DNA of 58,149 bases from Sulfurospirillum arcachonense DSM 9755 (GTDB lineage Bacteria > Campylobacterota > Campylobacteria > Campylobacterales > Sulfurospirillaceae), in contig NZ_JFBL01000017.1 in assembly GCF_000597725.1 (NCBI RefSeq), positions 1 through 58,149 on the forward strand, written 5' to 3'. Each line of letters opens with the position of its first letter. Within the stretch, counting starts at the first letter, position 1. Position numbers and translations under genes: made by a program. Under the pieces are notes generated by a model that was given only the letters and a program-made list of their open reading frames with translations, made no database searches and was not told the DNA's origin. Of the stretch, positions 8,306 to 17,162 are shown piece by piece.

Positions 8306-9628
8306 TTATTTATAAAACTTTTTTAATATCTTTGGAGAGACACCAAAAAAGTAGAGAGTACTTAGGATTCTGTTGCGAAAACTTGTGTAAAAAATCCCTT
8401 CTTTTAACCATCTTCTATCACTTGTATAAACTTTTTCATTCAGAATTTTTACTTTGATGTTTTTTTTATGGACTTTTTTTATGATGGCTATATCTTCCAT
8501 AAGAGCTATTTCATCATAACCTTTTATAGTTTGAAAAAGATTTGAAGTGAAAAATTGTGCTTGGTCACCATAAGGAGTATTTGTGAAAAAAACTCTTAGA
8601 TTTGCAAGGATTTCTATGAGTTTGAGAAAAAAGTGATTTGAAAAGATACCTAGTTTAAAGGCTCCAGCAACTGTGCCACTCTCTATATGTAAACAAAGAA
8701 GTTCATCCCAATGTTTTGGCAAATGCGTATCAGCGTGTAAAAAAAGAAGTATCTCTCCTTTAGCCCTTGAAGCTGCTTCGTTGAGTTGATAGGCTCTTCC
8801 TGCTTTTTTTGCTTTACATGTAAGGATAGAAGAGTCTTTTATATCTCCTATCGTTGTGTTTTGTGGGGTATCACACACGATGATTTCAAAGGAACTATTT
8901 TTTGCCATATCTTTTAAATGTTTTATGGTTATAGGAAGATTTTGTTTTTCATAATAGACAGGTATTATGACACTTATCTTTGGAAATGAGTCTAAAAGGG
9001 TCTTTACATGTAAACAAAGTTTTTTATTTGTATTCTCTTTTGAGTGATATAATAGTGTACGCAAATCTTCTACATAATCTATATCAAAAAGTTTTTTTCC
9101 TTCATACACATTTAAGTGTTTTAAGGCTTTTTTAGTTTGTGTATAAACATCGTTTGAAAAGTCAATTGTAAAAGCATTTTTAGTAAAACTATTTTTTTGA
9201 AAGCCTATGAGGTAGTATCCATCGTCTCTTGTGGGAGATAGGATAGTTTCATGAGTTTGTAGTTTAGTAAATGCTTCATGAAGGATGTTTTCATCAAGAC
9301 TAGGTATATCTGCGCCAACTAAAACAGCACTTTCATAACCAAGAGCAAATACTTTTTCAAAGGCATTTGCCATTTTTTGACCTATATTTTCACCTTCTTG
9401 TAAAAAAATATCCTGATTTTGAAAAGCTTTTTCAAACTCTTGTGTAAAAGGTAAAAGTGCTACAAATGTGTCTATATTTTCTTTTACATGTAAACCTAGT
9501 AAATGCCCCAACATAAGCTCATATATCTTTTTTGCTTCTACTTCACCTATACTCTTAGCAAGTCTTGTTTTGACTTTTCCTTTGGTTGGCTCTTTTGCAA
9601 AGTAGATAAGTGCTTGTTTTAAAGCCAT
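8306..9628 (-). CDS. Fused transferase 1 (TIGR04282-type) and glycosyltransferase 2 (TIGR04283-type), arsenosugar-pathway type
   Basis: 440 residues joining two families that are usually separate genes next to radical SAM arsenosugar enzymes. Residues 1-205 are a GT-A-fold transferase-1 domain (LIYFAKEPTKGKVKTRLA, VGADIPSL, RDDGYYLIGF, FDIDYVEDL), a fold shared with MobA/CofC nucleotidyltransferases. Residues 218-440 are a GT2-like transferase-2 domain (ISVIIPVYYEKQNL, AGRAYQLNEAASRAKGEILLFLHADT, YGDQAQFF). It overlaps the kinase gene by 10 bases and is cotranscribed with it. The inferred role is to activate and transfer a modified ribose. The substrate is unproven, and the family link to arsenosugars is itself a prediction. 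Confidence 0.85.
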   Translation of the reverse strand: MALKQALIYFAKEPTKGKVKTRLAKSIGEVEAKKIYELMLGHLLGLHVKENIDTFVALLPFTQEFEKAFQNQDIFLQEGENIGQKMANAFEKVFALGYESAVLVGADIPSLDENILHEAFTKLQTHETILSPTRDDGYYLIGFQKNSFTKNAFTIDFSNDVYTQTKKALKHLNVYEGKKLFDIDYVEDLRTLLYHSKENTNKKLCLHVKTLLDSFPKISVIIPVYYEKQNLPITIKHLKDMAKNSSFEIIVCDTPQNTTIGDIKDSSILTCKAKKAGRAYQLNEAASRAKGEILLFLHADTHLPKHWDELLCLHIESGTVAGAFKLGIFSNHFFLKLIEILANLRVFFTNTPYGDQAQFFTSNLFQTIKGYDEIALMEDIAIIKKVHKKNIKVKILNEKVYTSDRRWLKEGIFYTSFRNRILSTLYFFGVSPKILKKFYK

Positions 9629-10644
9629 GTTTTAAGTCTTTGCAAAAAAGATTTTATATCTGTAAAATTTTTATAATTTGCACCTAAAAAGTCAGCTATT
9701 TCAAAACTCAATTCATAGGCTTTTTGTTTATTTAAAGGTTCTTTTATAGCTTCTAAATCTTTTGATTTTGCTGGTACATAAAGTCTTCTTGCCATCTCAA
9801 TAGAACAAAATCCTATACTGTTTTGTAGTATCTCTTGAAAATCAGGTAAGCTTTTTAGTTTACTAAATAAGAGGGTGATTTTTTTTTCATACTCTTTATT
9901 TTTAAAAGCAATAGTGTTAAAAAGTGTGTGAGCTAAGAGATTTCCTATGTCAAAAGAGATATCACTAAAGAGTGAAAATTCACTATCTATTATGGCAATT
10001 TTGTCTTTTTGTATCATGATAGAATCAGTATGTAAATCTCCATGTATGAGCGTTTTTTTTGAATCTAAAAAGAGCTTTTTGAGTACTTCTTTGTTGGCTA
10101 AAAACTCTTTTGAAAATACAATTTGAGGAAAATCATCTTTTATAACCAATGCTTCATGGTCTTTTATAAAAGGATACTCAAACACATAATTTTTTGTTAT
10201 CTCTTTTAACTCTTCACATTCATAATATAAGTTGTTTTTTGGATTGTTTGTCGCTACTAAAAACAAAAACTCACCAAGAGATTCATAAACAAAACTATTG
10301 TTTGAAACTTCTCTCATAGAAGAGTAATCTTTGAGATACTTCATCACAAAAAAGAACTCTTTTTCATCTTTGAGATAAATTTTTGGTATAAATTGAGGAG
10401 CAATAGAGTGAAAATATTCCATAGAATTCATTTCAGCAAGAACTCTTTTTTGTGTGAGTTTGAACTGGGTTCCAAGCATTTTAAGATAAGGTTTTGCATG
10501 TTTGAGTGCATAGGTGTTTGTATCATCATTTATCTTATAAACAAAATTGAGATTACCATCTCCTATCTCTTTTATAGATATTTTGGATAGCTCTAAAAGT
10601 TTTAATAATGCACAATTTTTCAATAAAAAGTTATATTCTTGCAT
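9619..10644 (-). CDS. MtnK-like sugar kinase (methylthioribose kinase/APH fold)
   Basis: 341 residues with the signatures of 5-methylthioribose kinase rather than of antibiotic phosphotransferases: IGDGNLNFVYKI in the P-loop region (about 27-38), ALKHAKPYLK, catalytic IHGDLHTDSIMI, and metal-binding IIDSEFSLFSDISFDIGNLLAHTLF. MtnK phosphorylates C1 of a 5-substituted 5-deoxyribose. No other methionine-salvage gene is nearby. It overlaps and precedes the fused transferases and is divergent from the radical SAM/ArsM fusion. By inference the substrate may be a 5-arsenic-substituted ribose that mimics methylthioribose. Ordinary methylthioribose kinase activity remains possible. Confidence 0.8.
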   Translation of the reverse strand: MQEYNFLLKNCALLKLLELSKISIKEIGDGNLNFVYKINDDTNTYALKHAKPYLKMLGTQFKLTQKRVLAEMNSMEYFHSIAPQFIPKIYLKDEKEFFFVMKYLKDYSSMREVSNNSFVYESLGEFLFLVATNNPKNNLYYECEELKEITKNYVFEYPFIKDHEALVIKDDFPQIVFSKEFLANKEVLKKLFLDSKKTLIHGDLHTDSIMIQKDKIAIIDSEFSLFSDISFDIGNLLAHTLFNTIAFKNKEYEKKITLLFSKLKSLPDFQEILQNSIGFCSIEMARRLYVPAKSKDLEAIKEPLNKQKAYELSFEIADFLGANYKNFTDIKSFLQRLKTWL

Positions 10645-10744
10645 GCTACTCTTTTAAATTTTTAAAATACTACTCAAAGAGAAAAAATATGTCAAGAAGT
10701 TTATCTGCTTATAAGTGAGTAAGAGATACAATTTTGACTCTTAG

Positions 10745-10761
10745 GCTTAAGATATTTAAGC
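10745..10761. promoter_or_regulatory. Inverted repeat between the kinase and radical SAM/ArsM genes
   Basis: GCTTAA (10745-10750), spacer GATAT, TTAAGC (10756-10761). It sits in the 200-base divergent intergenic region, about 85 bases before the fusion gene. It is a candidate operator shared by both transcripts. No arsenic-sensor (ArsR) gene is present in the window. Confidence 0.3.
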
Positions 10762-10829
10762 ATACATCTTAGCAATTTTTTACAAAATACTCTCTTTATT
10801 CTTTCGAGTTGTACCAAGATGTAATTTTT

Positions 10830-10835
10830 TATAAT
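10830..10835 (+). promoter_or_regulatory. Candidate -10 box directly before the radical SAM/ArsM fusion
   Basis: TATAAT ends 11 bases before the ATG at 10847. If used, the transcript would have only a few leader bases, so translation would be nearly leaderless. An upstream promoter in the same gap is the alternative. Confidence 0.3.
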
Positions 10836-10846
10836 ATGGATTAGAA

Positions 10847-13822
10847 ATGCAAACTTTTGAAGAAAATTGGAATAGAATAGTTTTTGATAATACCCCAGTA
10901 TATTTTTATAAGCATAGTGCAGATTGGTTTGTTCCAAATAAAAAAGCGGATACTCTTTTACAAGAAGGAAACAAAAGTTTTGAGTATGAAAAACTGCTCA
11001 ATCGTATCTCCTTACCAAATCCGAAAGTTTATGTAAAAACAGAGTCAAAATCACAAAAAAACCTTGAAGAATTTTGGTTACATGTAACCAACAGATGTAA
11101 CATAGAGTGTACGCACTGCTTGTTTAGCTCATCAATCCAAGACAAAGATACTTTAAGCAAAGAATTTATGCAAGAACATATCAAAGAAGCGTATGATTTG
11201 GGATGTAGATTGTTTGTTTTAAGTGGAGGTGAGCCTTTTGTTAGAGATGATATTGTAGAGATTATTGAGTTTGTATTGAGTTTTGATACAACAAAAGTAG
11301 TTGTGCTTACCAATGGTATGTTAGCTCAAAAAACTCTTTCAAAAAAAACGTTAGATAAAAACAGACTTTCGTTACAAATCAGCCTTGATGGTTTAGAAGA
11401 AGAGCACGATAGCATACGGGGAAAAGGAAGTTTTGCAAAGTTAGAAAAAAATCTTATTTGGTTGAGACAAGAGGGATACTCGTTTTCAATCTCTACTTGT
11501 TTAACACAAATAAATATTAAAAATATCAATCAAGTGATAGAACAAATCCACCATTTTGGTGCAACTCATATACACTTTTTGTGGCAATTTAGCTTAGGAA
11601 GAGCCAAAGATGAGTCACTTTTAGAGATGGATACTATCTATAAAACTCTAATAGATGCACATACAAAAGCCCAAGAGCTTGGCATGTATATAGATAATTT
11701 TGAAGCATTAAAAACACAAGTTTTTGCTCCAAAAGGAACAGTTCATGATGGTTCAAGCTCAGGAAGAACAACACTCGCTTTGGGTTATGATGGTAAGTTT
11801 TATCCAAGTGCTGCGATGGTAGGGGTGAGTGAACTTGTAATGGATGGGGATAATATAGCTGAAGCATTGCAAAGTGCTGTGGCGAAAGATATTGAGATGC
11901 AAAGTATCACAAATCTAAACTCAACTATGCGTTATATCTTAGGTGGAGGAGATTTAGACCATAGTTTTTCTTTTGCAAAAACTCTTTTAGGCGATGATCC
12001 TTATGAGTCACTTCATGAGAAACTAGCTTTATATTTGATTACATGTGAAGCAAAAAAGTTTGACGTAATATCTCAGAGTCCAAGTCTTTGTTTGGAAATG
12101 GGAGATATTTTATATACTTGTGGGGCAAGTGATGGTGTGGCTCATACTCATGCAAACTGTTTAATTGCAACAGGGCAGAGTGAATCACTTAGTTTTGTAA
12201 AAGAGTTTTATACAGACGCTGCAAATGAAGATAAAGAAGATATCCTCAACCCTGCTTGTTATGAAGAAGAGTACTTAGCACACATTCCTGATAAATACCG
12301 TTTTCGTGGATATGGTTGTGGAAGTCCTATCTTAGAAGCAAATTTAGAAGAAGCACAAAAGCATCTTGATTTGGGAAGTGGAAGAGGAATAGAGTGTTTT
12401 ATAGCTTCAAAACTTGTTGGTAAAAATGGAAAAGTAGTTGGCGTAGATATGCTTGATTCTATGTTAGATATTGCAAATGCTGGAGCCAAAGAGGTAGCTA
12501 AAAATCTAGGTTTCTCAAATTTAGAATTTCATAAGGGTTATCTTGAAAAACTGCCACTGGAAAAAGAGAGTTTTGATGTTATCACTTCAAATTGTGTTTT
12601 AAATCTTTCGTCTCACAAAAGAGAACTTTTTAGTGAAATTTTTAGAGTTTTAAAACCAGGAGGAAGGCTTGTTGTTTCTGATGTTGTGTGTGATGAAGAA
12701 GCGAGTGCTCTTATTCGTAATGATGCAAAGCTTAGTGGCGAGTGTATCGCTGGTGCTTTAACGCAACAACACCTTTTAGGATTACTAAAAGAATCAGGTT
12801 TTAAGGGAGTAGAGTTTCTTAAAAGATTTTCTTATAGAGAAGTTCATGGAGAAAAGTTTTATTCTCTTACATTTAAAGCTTACAAGCCCAAAAAAGATGA
12901 AATGGTAGAAGTCATTTATAAAGGACTTGGAGAAAGTATAGCTTTAGAAGATGGCACACAACTCTTTAAAGGAATCAAAAATAAAATTGCAAAAGAGTAT
13001 GCCGATGCACTCTCATCTGTTCTTTTTATTCTTGATGAAAAAGGAGATGTGCGTAATCAAGAAGGCGAATCTTGTTCATGTGCCTTACCCCCAGAAGAAA
13101 AAAAACCAATGTTTACTTTTTCTACTTTTAAACCAAAACATAATGTAAATTGTATGGTGTGTAAATCACCACTTATTTATGCCAATACGACTGAAGCGGT
13201 AGAGTGTTTTTACTGCAAAATTAAATCTCAAAGTAGTGTTACATGTAAAGATGGTCATTTTGTTTGTGATGCTTGTCACTCTAAAGAAGCTTTAGTAGTT
13301 ATAGAACAAATCTGCCAGAGTTCAACAAAAACAGATATGATAGAACTTTTTCATGATATAAGAGAGCATCCTTCTATCCCTAAACATGGACCTGAACACC
13401 ATGCAATGGTCCCAGCTATCATAGTGACTTGCTATAAAAACTTAGGGAATCAAATACCAAAAAATGCACTTCAAACAGCACTTTCAAGAGGTTCTAGTGT
13501 AATAGGGGGTGCTTGTGGATTTTTGGGGATGTGTGGGGCAGCTAATGGTGTAGGTATAGGTTTTGCAATACTTTTAGAATCCTCTCCTGTAACTAAAAAA
13601 TCAAGAGCTATGGCACAACAAGTAACTTCTAAAGTTTTAAAAGAGATTTCAGAGTATGAAGCAGCTAGATGTTGTAATAGAGAAGTTTGGACTTCTCTTA
13701 AATTAGCAAGTAAATTTTCCAAAGAGTTTTTAGGAGTCCAACTAAAAACAACTGAGGATATAAAATGTGATCAAAAAAGATATAACCAATACTGTTATGG
13801 TAAAGAGTGCCCAATATTTTAA
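10847..13822 (+). CDS. Radical SAM - ArsM-like methyltransferase - DUF5714 triple-fusion protein
   Basis: 991 residues with four visible parts. (a) Residues 1-60 form a small lead domain that may be PqqD-like. (b) The radical SAM domain spans about 75-370, with CxxxCxxC at Cys 84, 88 and 91 (VTNRCNIECTHCLF), SGGEP at 126-130 and TNGM at 155-158; a Cys-containing tail follows to about 450. (c) An ArsM-like methyltransferase spans about 455-680: HIPDKYRFRGYGCGSP (Cys 491), SAM-binding LDLGSGRG (508-515), SNCVLNLS (Cys 583), VLKPGGRLVVSDVV and GECIAGAL (Cys 633). (d) Residues 765-991 are a Cys-rich DUF5714 domain with CxxC pairs at 769/772, 787/790 and 807/810. ArsM methylates As(III) using conserved Cys. 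Radical SAM partners of ArsM make arsenosugars (ArsS) or arsinothricin (ArsL). Here both steps appear joined in one chain. The radical SAM part is not the canonical ArsS type. It is divergent from the MtnK-like/transferase operon. Confidence 0.88.
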   Translation: MQTFEENWNRIVFDNTPVYFYKHSADWFVPNKKADTLLQEGNKSFEYEKLLNRISLPNPKVYVKTESKSQKNLEEFWLHVTNRCNIECTHCLFSSSIQDKDTLSKEFMQEHIKEAYDLGCRLFVLSGGEPFVRDDIVEIIEFVLSFDTTKVVVLTNGMLAQKTLSKKTLDKNRLSLQISLDGLEEEHDSIRGKGSFAKLEKNLIWLRQEGYSFSISTCLTQINIKNINQVIEQIHHFGATHIHFLWQFSLGRAKDESLLEMDTIYKTLIDAHTKAQELGMYIDNFEALKTQVFAPKGTVHDGSSSGRTTLALGYDGKFYPSAAMVGVSELVMDGDNIAEALQSAVAKDIEMQSITNLNSTMRYILGGGDLDHSFSFAKTLLGDDPYESLHEKLALYLITCEAKKFDVISQSPSLCLEMGDILYTCGASDGVAHTHANCLIATGQSESLSFVKEFYTDAANEDKEDILNPACYEEEYLAHIPDKYRFRGYGCGSPILEANLEEAQKHLDLGSGRGIECFIASKLVGKNGKVVGVDMLDSMLDIANAGAKEVAKNLGFSNLEFHKGYLEKLPLEKESFDVITSNCVLNLSSHKRELFSEIFRVLKPGGRLVVSDVVCDEEASALIRNDAKLSGECIAGALTQQHLLGLLKESGFKGVEFLKRFSYREVHGEKFYSLTFKAYKPKKDEMVEVIYKGLGESIALEDGTQLFKGIKNKIAKEYADALSSVLFILDEKGDVRNQEGESCSCALPPEEKKPMFTFSTFKPKHNVNCMVCKSPLIYANTTEAVECFYCKIKSQSSVTCKDGHFVCDACHSKEALVVIEQICQSSTKTDMIELFHDIREHPSIPKHGPEHHAMVPAIIVTCYKNLGNQIPKNALQTALSRGSSVIGGACGFLGMCGAANGVGIGFAILLESSPVTKKSRAMAQQVTSKVLKEISEYEAARCCNREVWTSLKLASKFSKEFLGVQLKTTEDIKCDQKRYNQYCYGKECPIF

Positions 13823-13972
13823 GTGTTTACATGTATAGATAATACAACATTCAAAGTAGAAATTTTTAGCTATACTAGTGCTATAAACTTGTTATACACT
13901 TATACTAATGAAGTCTATTCTTTTGAGCGTTTATTTGCTAATGAAAATCAATAGATGAGCAAGGAGAAACTG

Positions 13973-14482
13973 TTGGATAGAAAAAAAAATGAAACAATCA
14001 TTAAAGTTTTTACTCTTGTTTGTATTGTTATATCTTTAATTACTTTATACATTACTGGTACAGCTTTTGCACTTGATTTTTATACAAAAACAAATACTAT
14101 TTTACATCACTTAGCAGCTGCAGTAATTATTTTATTTTTTGTTTTACATACATGGTTAAGAAGATGTAGCCTAAGAAAACTTATACAAGAGTTTAAAGAT
14201 ATATTGGCTAAAAAACAGTTGCATAATGAAGACAATAAATCTTTGATTATCCAAAATATTAAAAATAAACCTTTAAAAGAGCTCGCTACTTTTTTTCATT
14301 GGGATATAACTCAAATAGAAAATGAACTCCCTTTACATCATGTTAAAGTTCAAAATACCAATGATACTTTAAAAGAGATTGCGCAACAAAATGATAAAGA
14401 TCTTTACGATATATTTATCCTTATTACAAAAATACATATAGAAAAAAATATTTCGGAGCCTGTTTTAACTTCTTTTTGTTAA
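13973..14482 (+). CDS. Small membrane protein of unknown function with two transmembrane segments
   Basis: About 169 residues. I place the start at TTG 13973, because a strong AAGGAG (13961-13966) sits at the right distance; the ATG at 13955 in the same frame has no ribosome site. Two hydrophobic segments follow (VFTLVCIVISLITLYITGTAF and HHLAAAVIILFFVLHTWL) with paired His in the second, slightly like DUF4405/cytochrome b-type helices. The soluble charged C-terminal half (LKELATFFHWDITQIENELPLHHVKVQNTNDTL) contains LysM/HTH-like helices. I do not recognise the family. It lies alone between the ArsM-fusion and OvoA transcripts, and its end is 4 bases from the convergent methyltransferase gene. 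Confidence 0.7.
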   Translation: MDRKKNETIIKVFTLVCIVISLITLYITGTAFALDFYTKTNTILHHLAAAVIILFFVLHTWLRRCSLRKLIQEFKDILAKKQLHNEDNKSLIIQNIKNKPLKELATFFHWDITQIENELPLHHVKVQNTNDTLKEIAQQNDKDLYDIFILITKIHIEKNISEPVLTSFC

Positions 14483-14486
14483 CATG

Positions 14487-14945
14487 TTATAAAATAAAAG
14501 GTAAAAACATCTTTGTATGTTGCATATACTTTTTATAACTATCTGACTTATGAGCCCAAAGCATCTCCTCTTTTTTTGCCTTTAAAAAAAGAGCAAGTAC
14601 TAAAACTACACACAAAAAAAGATTATTAGTGTTTAGATTTGCACTAAAAGGTGAAAGCATGGTAAGGAAGAGGGCAAAGTACATGGGATGGCGTATATAT
14701 TTGTAAACACCTGTTGTAACGAGAGTAGCATTTTGTTTTATCTCAGGGATAATGTTAAAGTTTAGTGTCTTTACATTATAAAGGATATATACAAACATCA
14801 CTATACCTAAAGCAAATATCGCTAAACAAAGTGGTTTGTAAAACATAGTAGGATTTAAAAAGATAAGTAGAGTTATACATGTAAACTGTACACATACTAA
14901 GATATATGAGTACAGTTTACTTTGAATCACTATTTTTTCTTCCAA
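14487..14945 (-). CDS. Isoprenylcysteine carboxyl methyltransferase-like membrane methyltransferase
   Basis: 152 residues with four to five hydrophobic segments and the ICMT/PEMT-type signature GVYKYIRHPMYFALFL (about 90-106) near the SAM site. Such small bacterial membrane proteins methylate lipids or thiols in some cases, but most have no proven substrate. It overlaps the end of ovoA by 16 bases and is clearly its cotranscribed partner. The shared operon suggests a role around ovothiol or in handling a methylated metabolite, which is only an inference. Confidence 0.82.
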   Translation of the reverse strand: MEEKIVIQSKLYSYILVCVQFTCITLLIFLNPTMFYKPLCLAIFALGIVMFVYILYNVKTLNFNIIPEIKQNATLVTTGVYKYIRHPMYFALFLTMLSPFSANLNTNNLFLCVVLVLALFLKAKKEEMLWAHKSDSYKKYMQHTKMFLPFIL

Positions 14946-17029
14946 ACTGAAAATTTAGAAAAAGTGTGTTGGTATTTTCTTACGTGTTCTTGTATAACAA
15001 ACTCTACATTAAAAGGCTCATCCACTGGTTCAAACTCATCACTGAGGATTTCACCGAGTCTCTCTTGTGAGTAGATTTTAGTCTCACCTTCAATCTTACC
15101 ACCTAGCCAGTGTTTTTTCTCTACGTATTCATCACTCCAGGTAAAAGGACTTCCTACGATAAAAATACCCTCAGGATTCAGTCTTTTTCCTATATCTCTT
15201 AAAAAGAGTTCAGGATCATAAAGTCTATCAAGTAAGTTTATAGCGATAATCATGTCATAGTTTTCAAAGTGTGCTTTGAGGTTACAAGCATCTCCTTGCC
15301 AAAACTCTATTTTGTTCATATCAACTGTATCGAGCTCAAGAGATTTAAGTGTTACTTCTTTTGGTTCAGTAATGTCACCTTCTACTTTGTTCTCGTATCT
15401 TAAAACTCCATTGTCTTTTAAAGCTTGGGCAACGTTAATAAATCTTGCTGAAAAGTCTATACCTACTACCTTATCAAAACTTTTTGCCAACTCAAACGAA
15501 GCACGACCCACACTACACCCAATATCTAAAACACTTGAACTGTTTTTTGCATATTTGTTAGCTATGTTAGAGACTTTTTGCAAAAAGTTTGAAACACCAA
15601 GGTATTCGCTTCCATAGTGAAATTCACAATACTGAGAGATAATTTCATCTTTTTCATAATACTCGTGTTTTTCTGTGCTTTGTTGTGTACTTTGTACATA
15701 TCTAAAACCAGCATGTTGGAAAAAGTGTCTTCTAAAGGCAAATCTACTATCGCCTAAGACTTCATTTCCTGTAGATGCCCATGAGCCACCTTTAAAGATG
15801 TTATGTCTGCCATCAAATGTAGGAACACTAAAGTCATCATACAAAGGATGCACCTTAAATCCCTCAAATCCATCTATTGGAGTTGTTGTCCATTGCCATA
15901 CATTACCCACTACATCAAAGAAACCATCATGCTCAAACCTATCAACTGGCATTGAAGAGCTAAAGTGTTTGAAGTTGATGTTTGCATCTACGTTTATTTC
16001 ATTTTTGATACCACAAGTTTGTCTTAGACAGCTGTACATTGCTTCACTAGGCAAAGAGATATTAAGAGAGAGTTTTTTACTTTTGTAGTTACAAAAAGCT
16101 TCTGCTTCAAGATAGTTTACATCAACTGGCCAGTTGAGTGGTAGTGGTAAAAGTTTGGTTAAGGCTCTGTACATGTAAGCATCTTTTTGTTTTATCCAAA
16201 AAGTAGGATGCAGGGCTTTTGTGTACGCTTTCCATCTTTTTCCCTCATCGCTCCAAAATTCATCTGTAGTGTATCCACCATTTTCAACAAACTCTAAAAA
16301 CTCTCCATTACTTACAAGATACTTTGAAGCTTTGAAGTCTTCTACATTTTCTTCATACTCTCCATACTCATTATCCCAGCCATAAAACTTTCCATCTTTT
16401 GTTTTTGTTAGGTTTACATGTAAGCCTTTTACATCTAAGAGTTCATTTTGGGGATAACTGTTTTTAATGTCATCGCATATCTCAAAACAAGGGTGTTCTT
16501 TTACTTTTGAGATGTTAAGTTGTCTATGAAGTACTGAAGAAGTCTCTACATGTATACGCTCATGTTCAATACCCATCAGAATAACCCACATAGGATTTTC
16601 CCAAGTGATAGGCATACTAAAGTTTACATTGTCTATGTAGTTTAAAACGACTTCTTTTGTTTTTTCTCTATACTGTCGTACTTCATCAACACTAGGCCAA
16701 TCATAATGTACTGTGTTGAGGTCATCCCAACTCATCTCATCAACACCAATAGCAAACATAGATTCATATTTTGGATTGATACGCTCAGAGATATATTTTC
16801 CAAAAATCATTTTATTTATATAAAAAGTAGCAGTATGACCAAAATAAAAAATAAGTTGATGACGTAAAGACTCTGGTCTTTCATAAAAGACGCTGTCATC
16901 TACAAATATTTCAAACTGCTTCTCAAAAAGCTCGTAAGTTTTTAAAAAGTATTCTCGTATTTGGTCTCTTTTTTCTTCAATAGTTCCTGTATTGAGTTCG
17001 ATGTTTTTTGTTATTAGATTCTCTTGCAC
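14930..17029 (-). CDS. ovoA: OvoA, 5-histidylcysteine sulfoxide synthase with C-terminal methyltransferase
   Basis: 699 residues, the length of bifunctional OvoA. The N-terminal DinB-like part supplies the iron site: His 65 (FGHTATF) and His 156/His 160 in the HxxxH motif HERIHVE. The middle FGE-sulfatase-like domain (about 200-455) ends with NVWQWTTTPIDGFEGF and GGSWASTGNEVLGDSRFAFRRHFF. The C-terminal SAM methyltransferase (about 470-699) contains VLDIGCSVGRASFELA and VVGIDFSARF. OvoA joins Cys to His C5 using O2 and Fe(II), and the methyltransferase domain N-methylates the mercaptohistidine to give ovothiol. The partner lyase OvoB is not in the window. It is the first gene of an operon with the ICMT-like gene and neighbours the arsenic-type cluster. 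Confidence 0.95.
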   Translation of the reverse strand: MQENLITKNIELNTGTIEEKRDQIREYFLKTYELFEKQFEIFVDDSVFYERPESLRHQLIFYFGHTATFYINKMIFGKYISERINPKYESMFAIGVDEMSWDDLNTVHYDWPSVDEVRQYREKTKEVVLNYIDNVNFSMPITWENPMWVILMGIEHERIHVETSSVLHRQLNISKVKEHPCFEICDDIKNSYPQNELLDVKGLHVNLTKTKDGKFYGWDNEYGEYEENVEDFKASKYLVSNGEFLEFVENGGYTTDEFWSDEGKRWKAYTKALHPTFWIKQKDAYMYRALTKLLPLPLNWPVDVNYLEAEAFCNYKSKKLSLNISLPSEAMYSCLRQTCGIKNEINVDANINFKHFSSSMPVDRFEHDGFFDVVGNVWQWTTTPIDGFEGFKVHPLYDDFSVPTFDGRHNIFKGGSWASTGNEVLGDSRFAFRRHFFQHAGFRYVQSTQQSTEKHEYYEKDEIISQYCEFHYGSEYLGVSNFLQKVSNIANKYAKNSSSVLDIGCSVGRASFELAKSFDKVVGIDFSARFINVAQALKDNGVLRYENKVEGDITEPKEVTLKSLELDTVDMNKIEFWQGDACNLKAHFENYDMIIAINLLDRLYDPELFLRDIGKRLNPEGIFIVGSPFTWSDEYVEKKHWLGGKIEGETKIYSQERLGEILSDEFEPVDEPFNVEFVIQEHVRKYQHTFSKFSVWKKK

Positions 17030-17120
17030 GTACTTGTCCTTATAATTTTGAAATATTTTACTGTAGTATAGTAAATATATTGTTACATTTAAAATATTAA
17101 ATGTTCATCAAAAATTGAGG

Positions 17121-17126
17121 TATAAT
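17121..17126 (+). promoter_or_regulatory. Candidate -10 box for the 84/78-residue gene pair
   Basis: TATAAT lies 37 bases before the ATG at 17163, in the divergent gap with ovoA. Confidence 0.45.
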
Positions 17127-17162
17127 CATTTATTAATATAAGTAAAGAAAAAAAGGCAGAAA

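Noticed and set aside
10847-13822. Naming the radical SAM part ArsS
   Set aside because: The Cys motif and surroundings (VTNRCNIECTHCLF) and the C-terminal part do not match the ArsS/TIGR04167 pattern I know. Only the pathway-type context is similar.
13955-13972. ATG start of the small membrane protein gene
   Set aside because: No ribosome site precedes it, while AAGGAG inside this stretch fits a TTG start at 13973.
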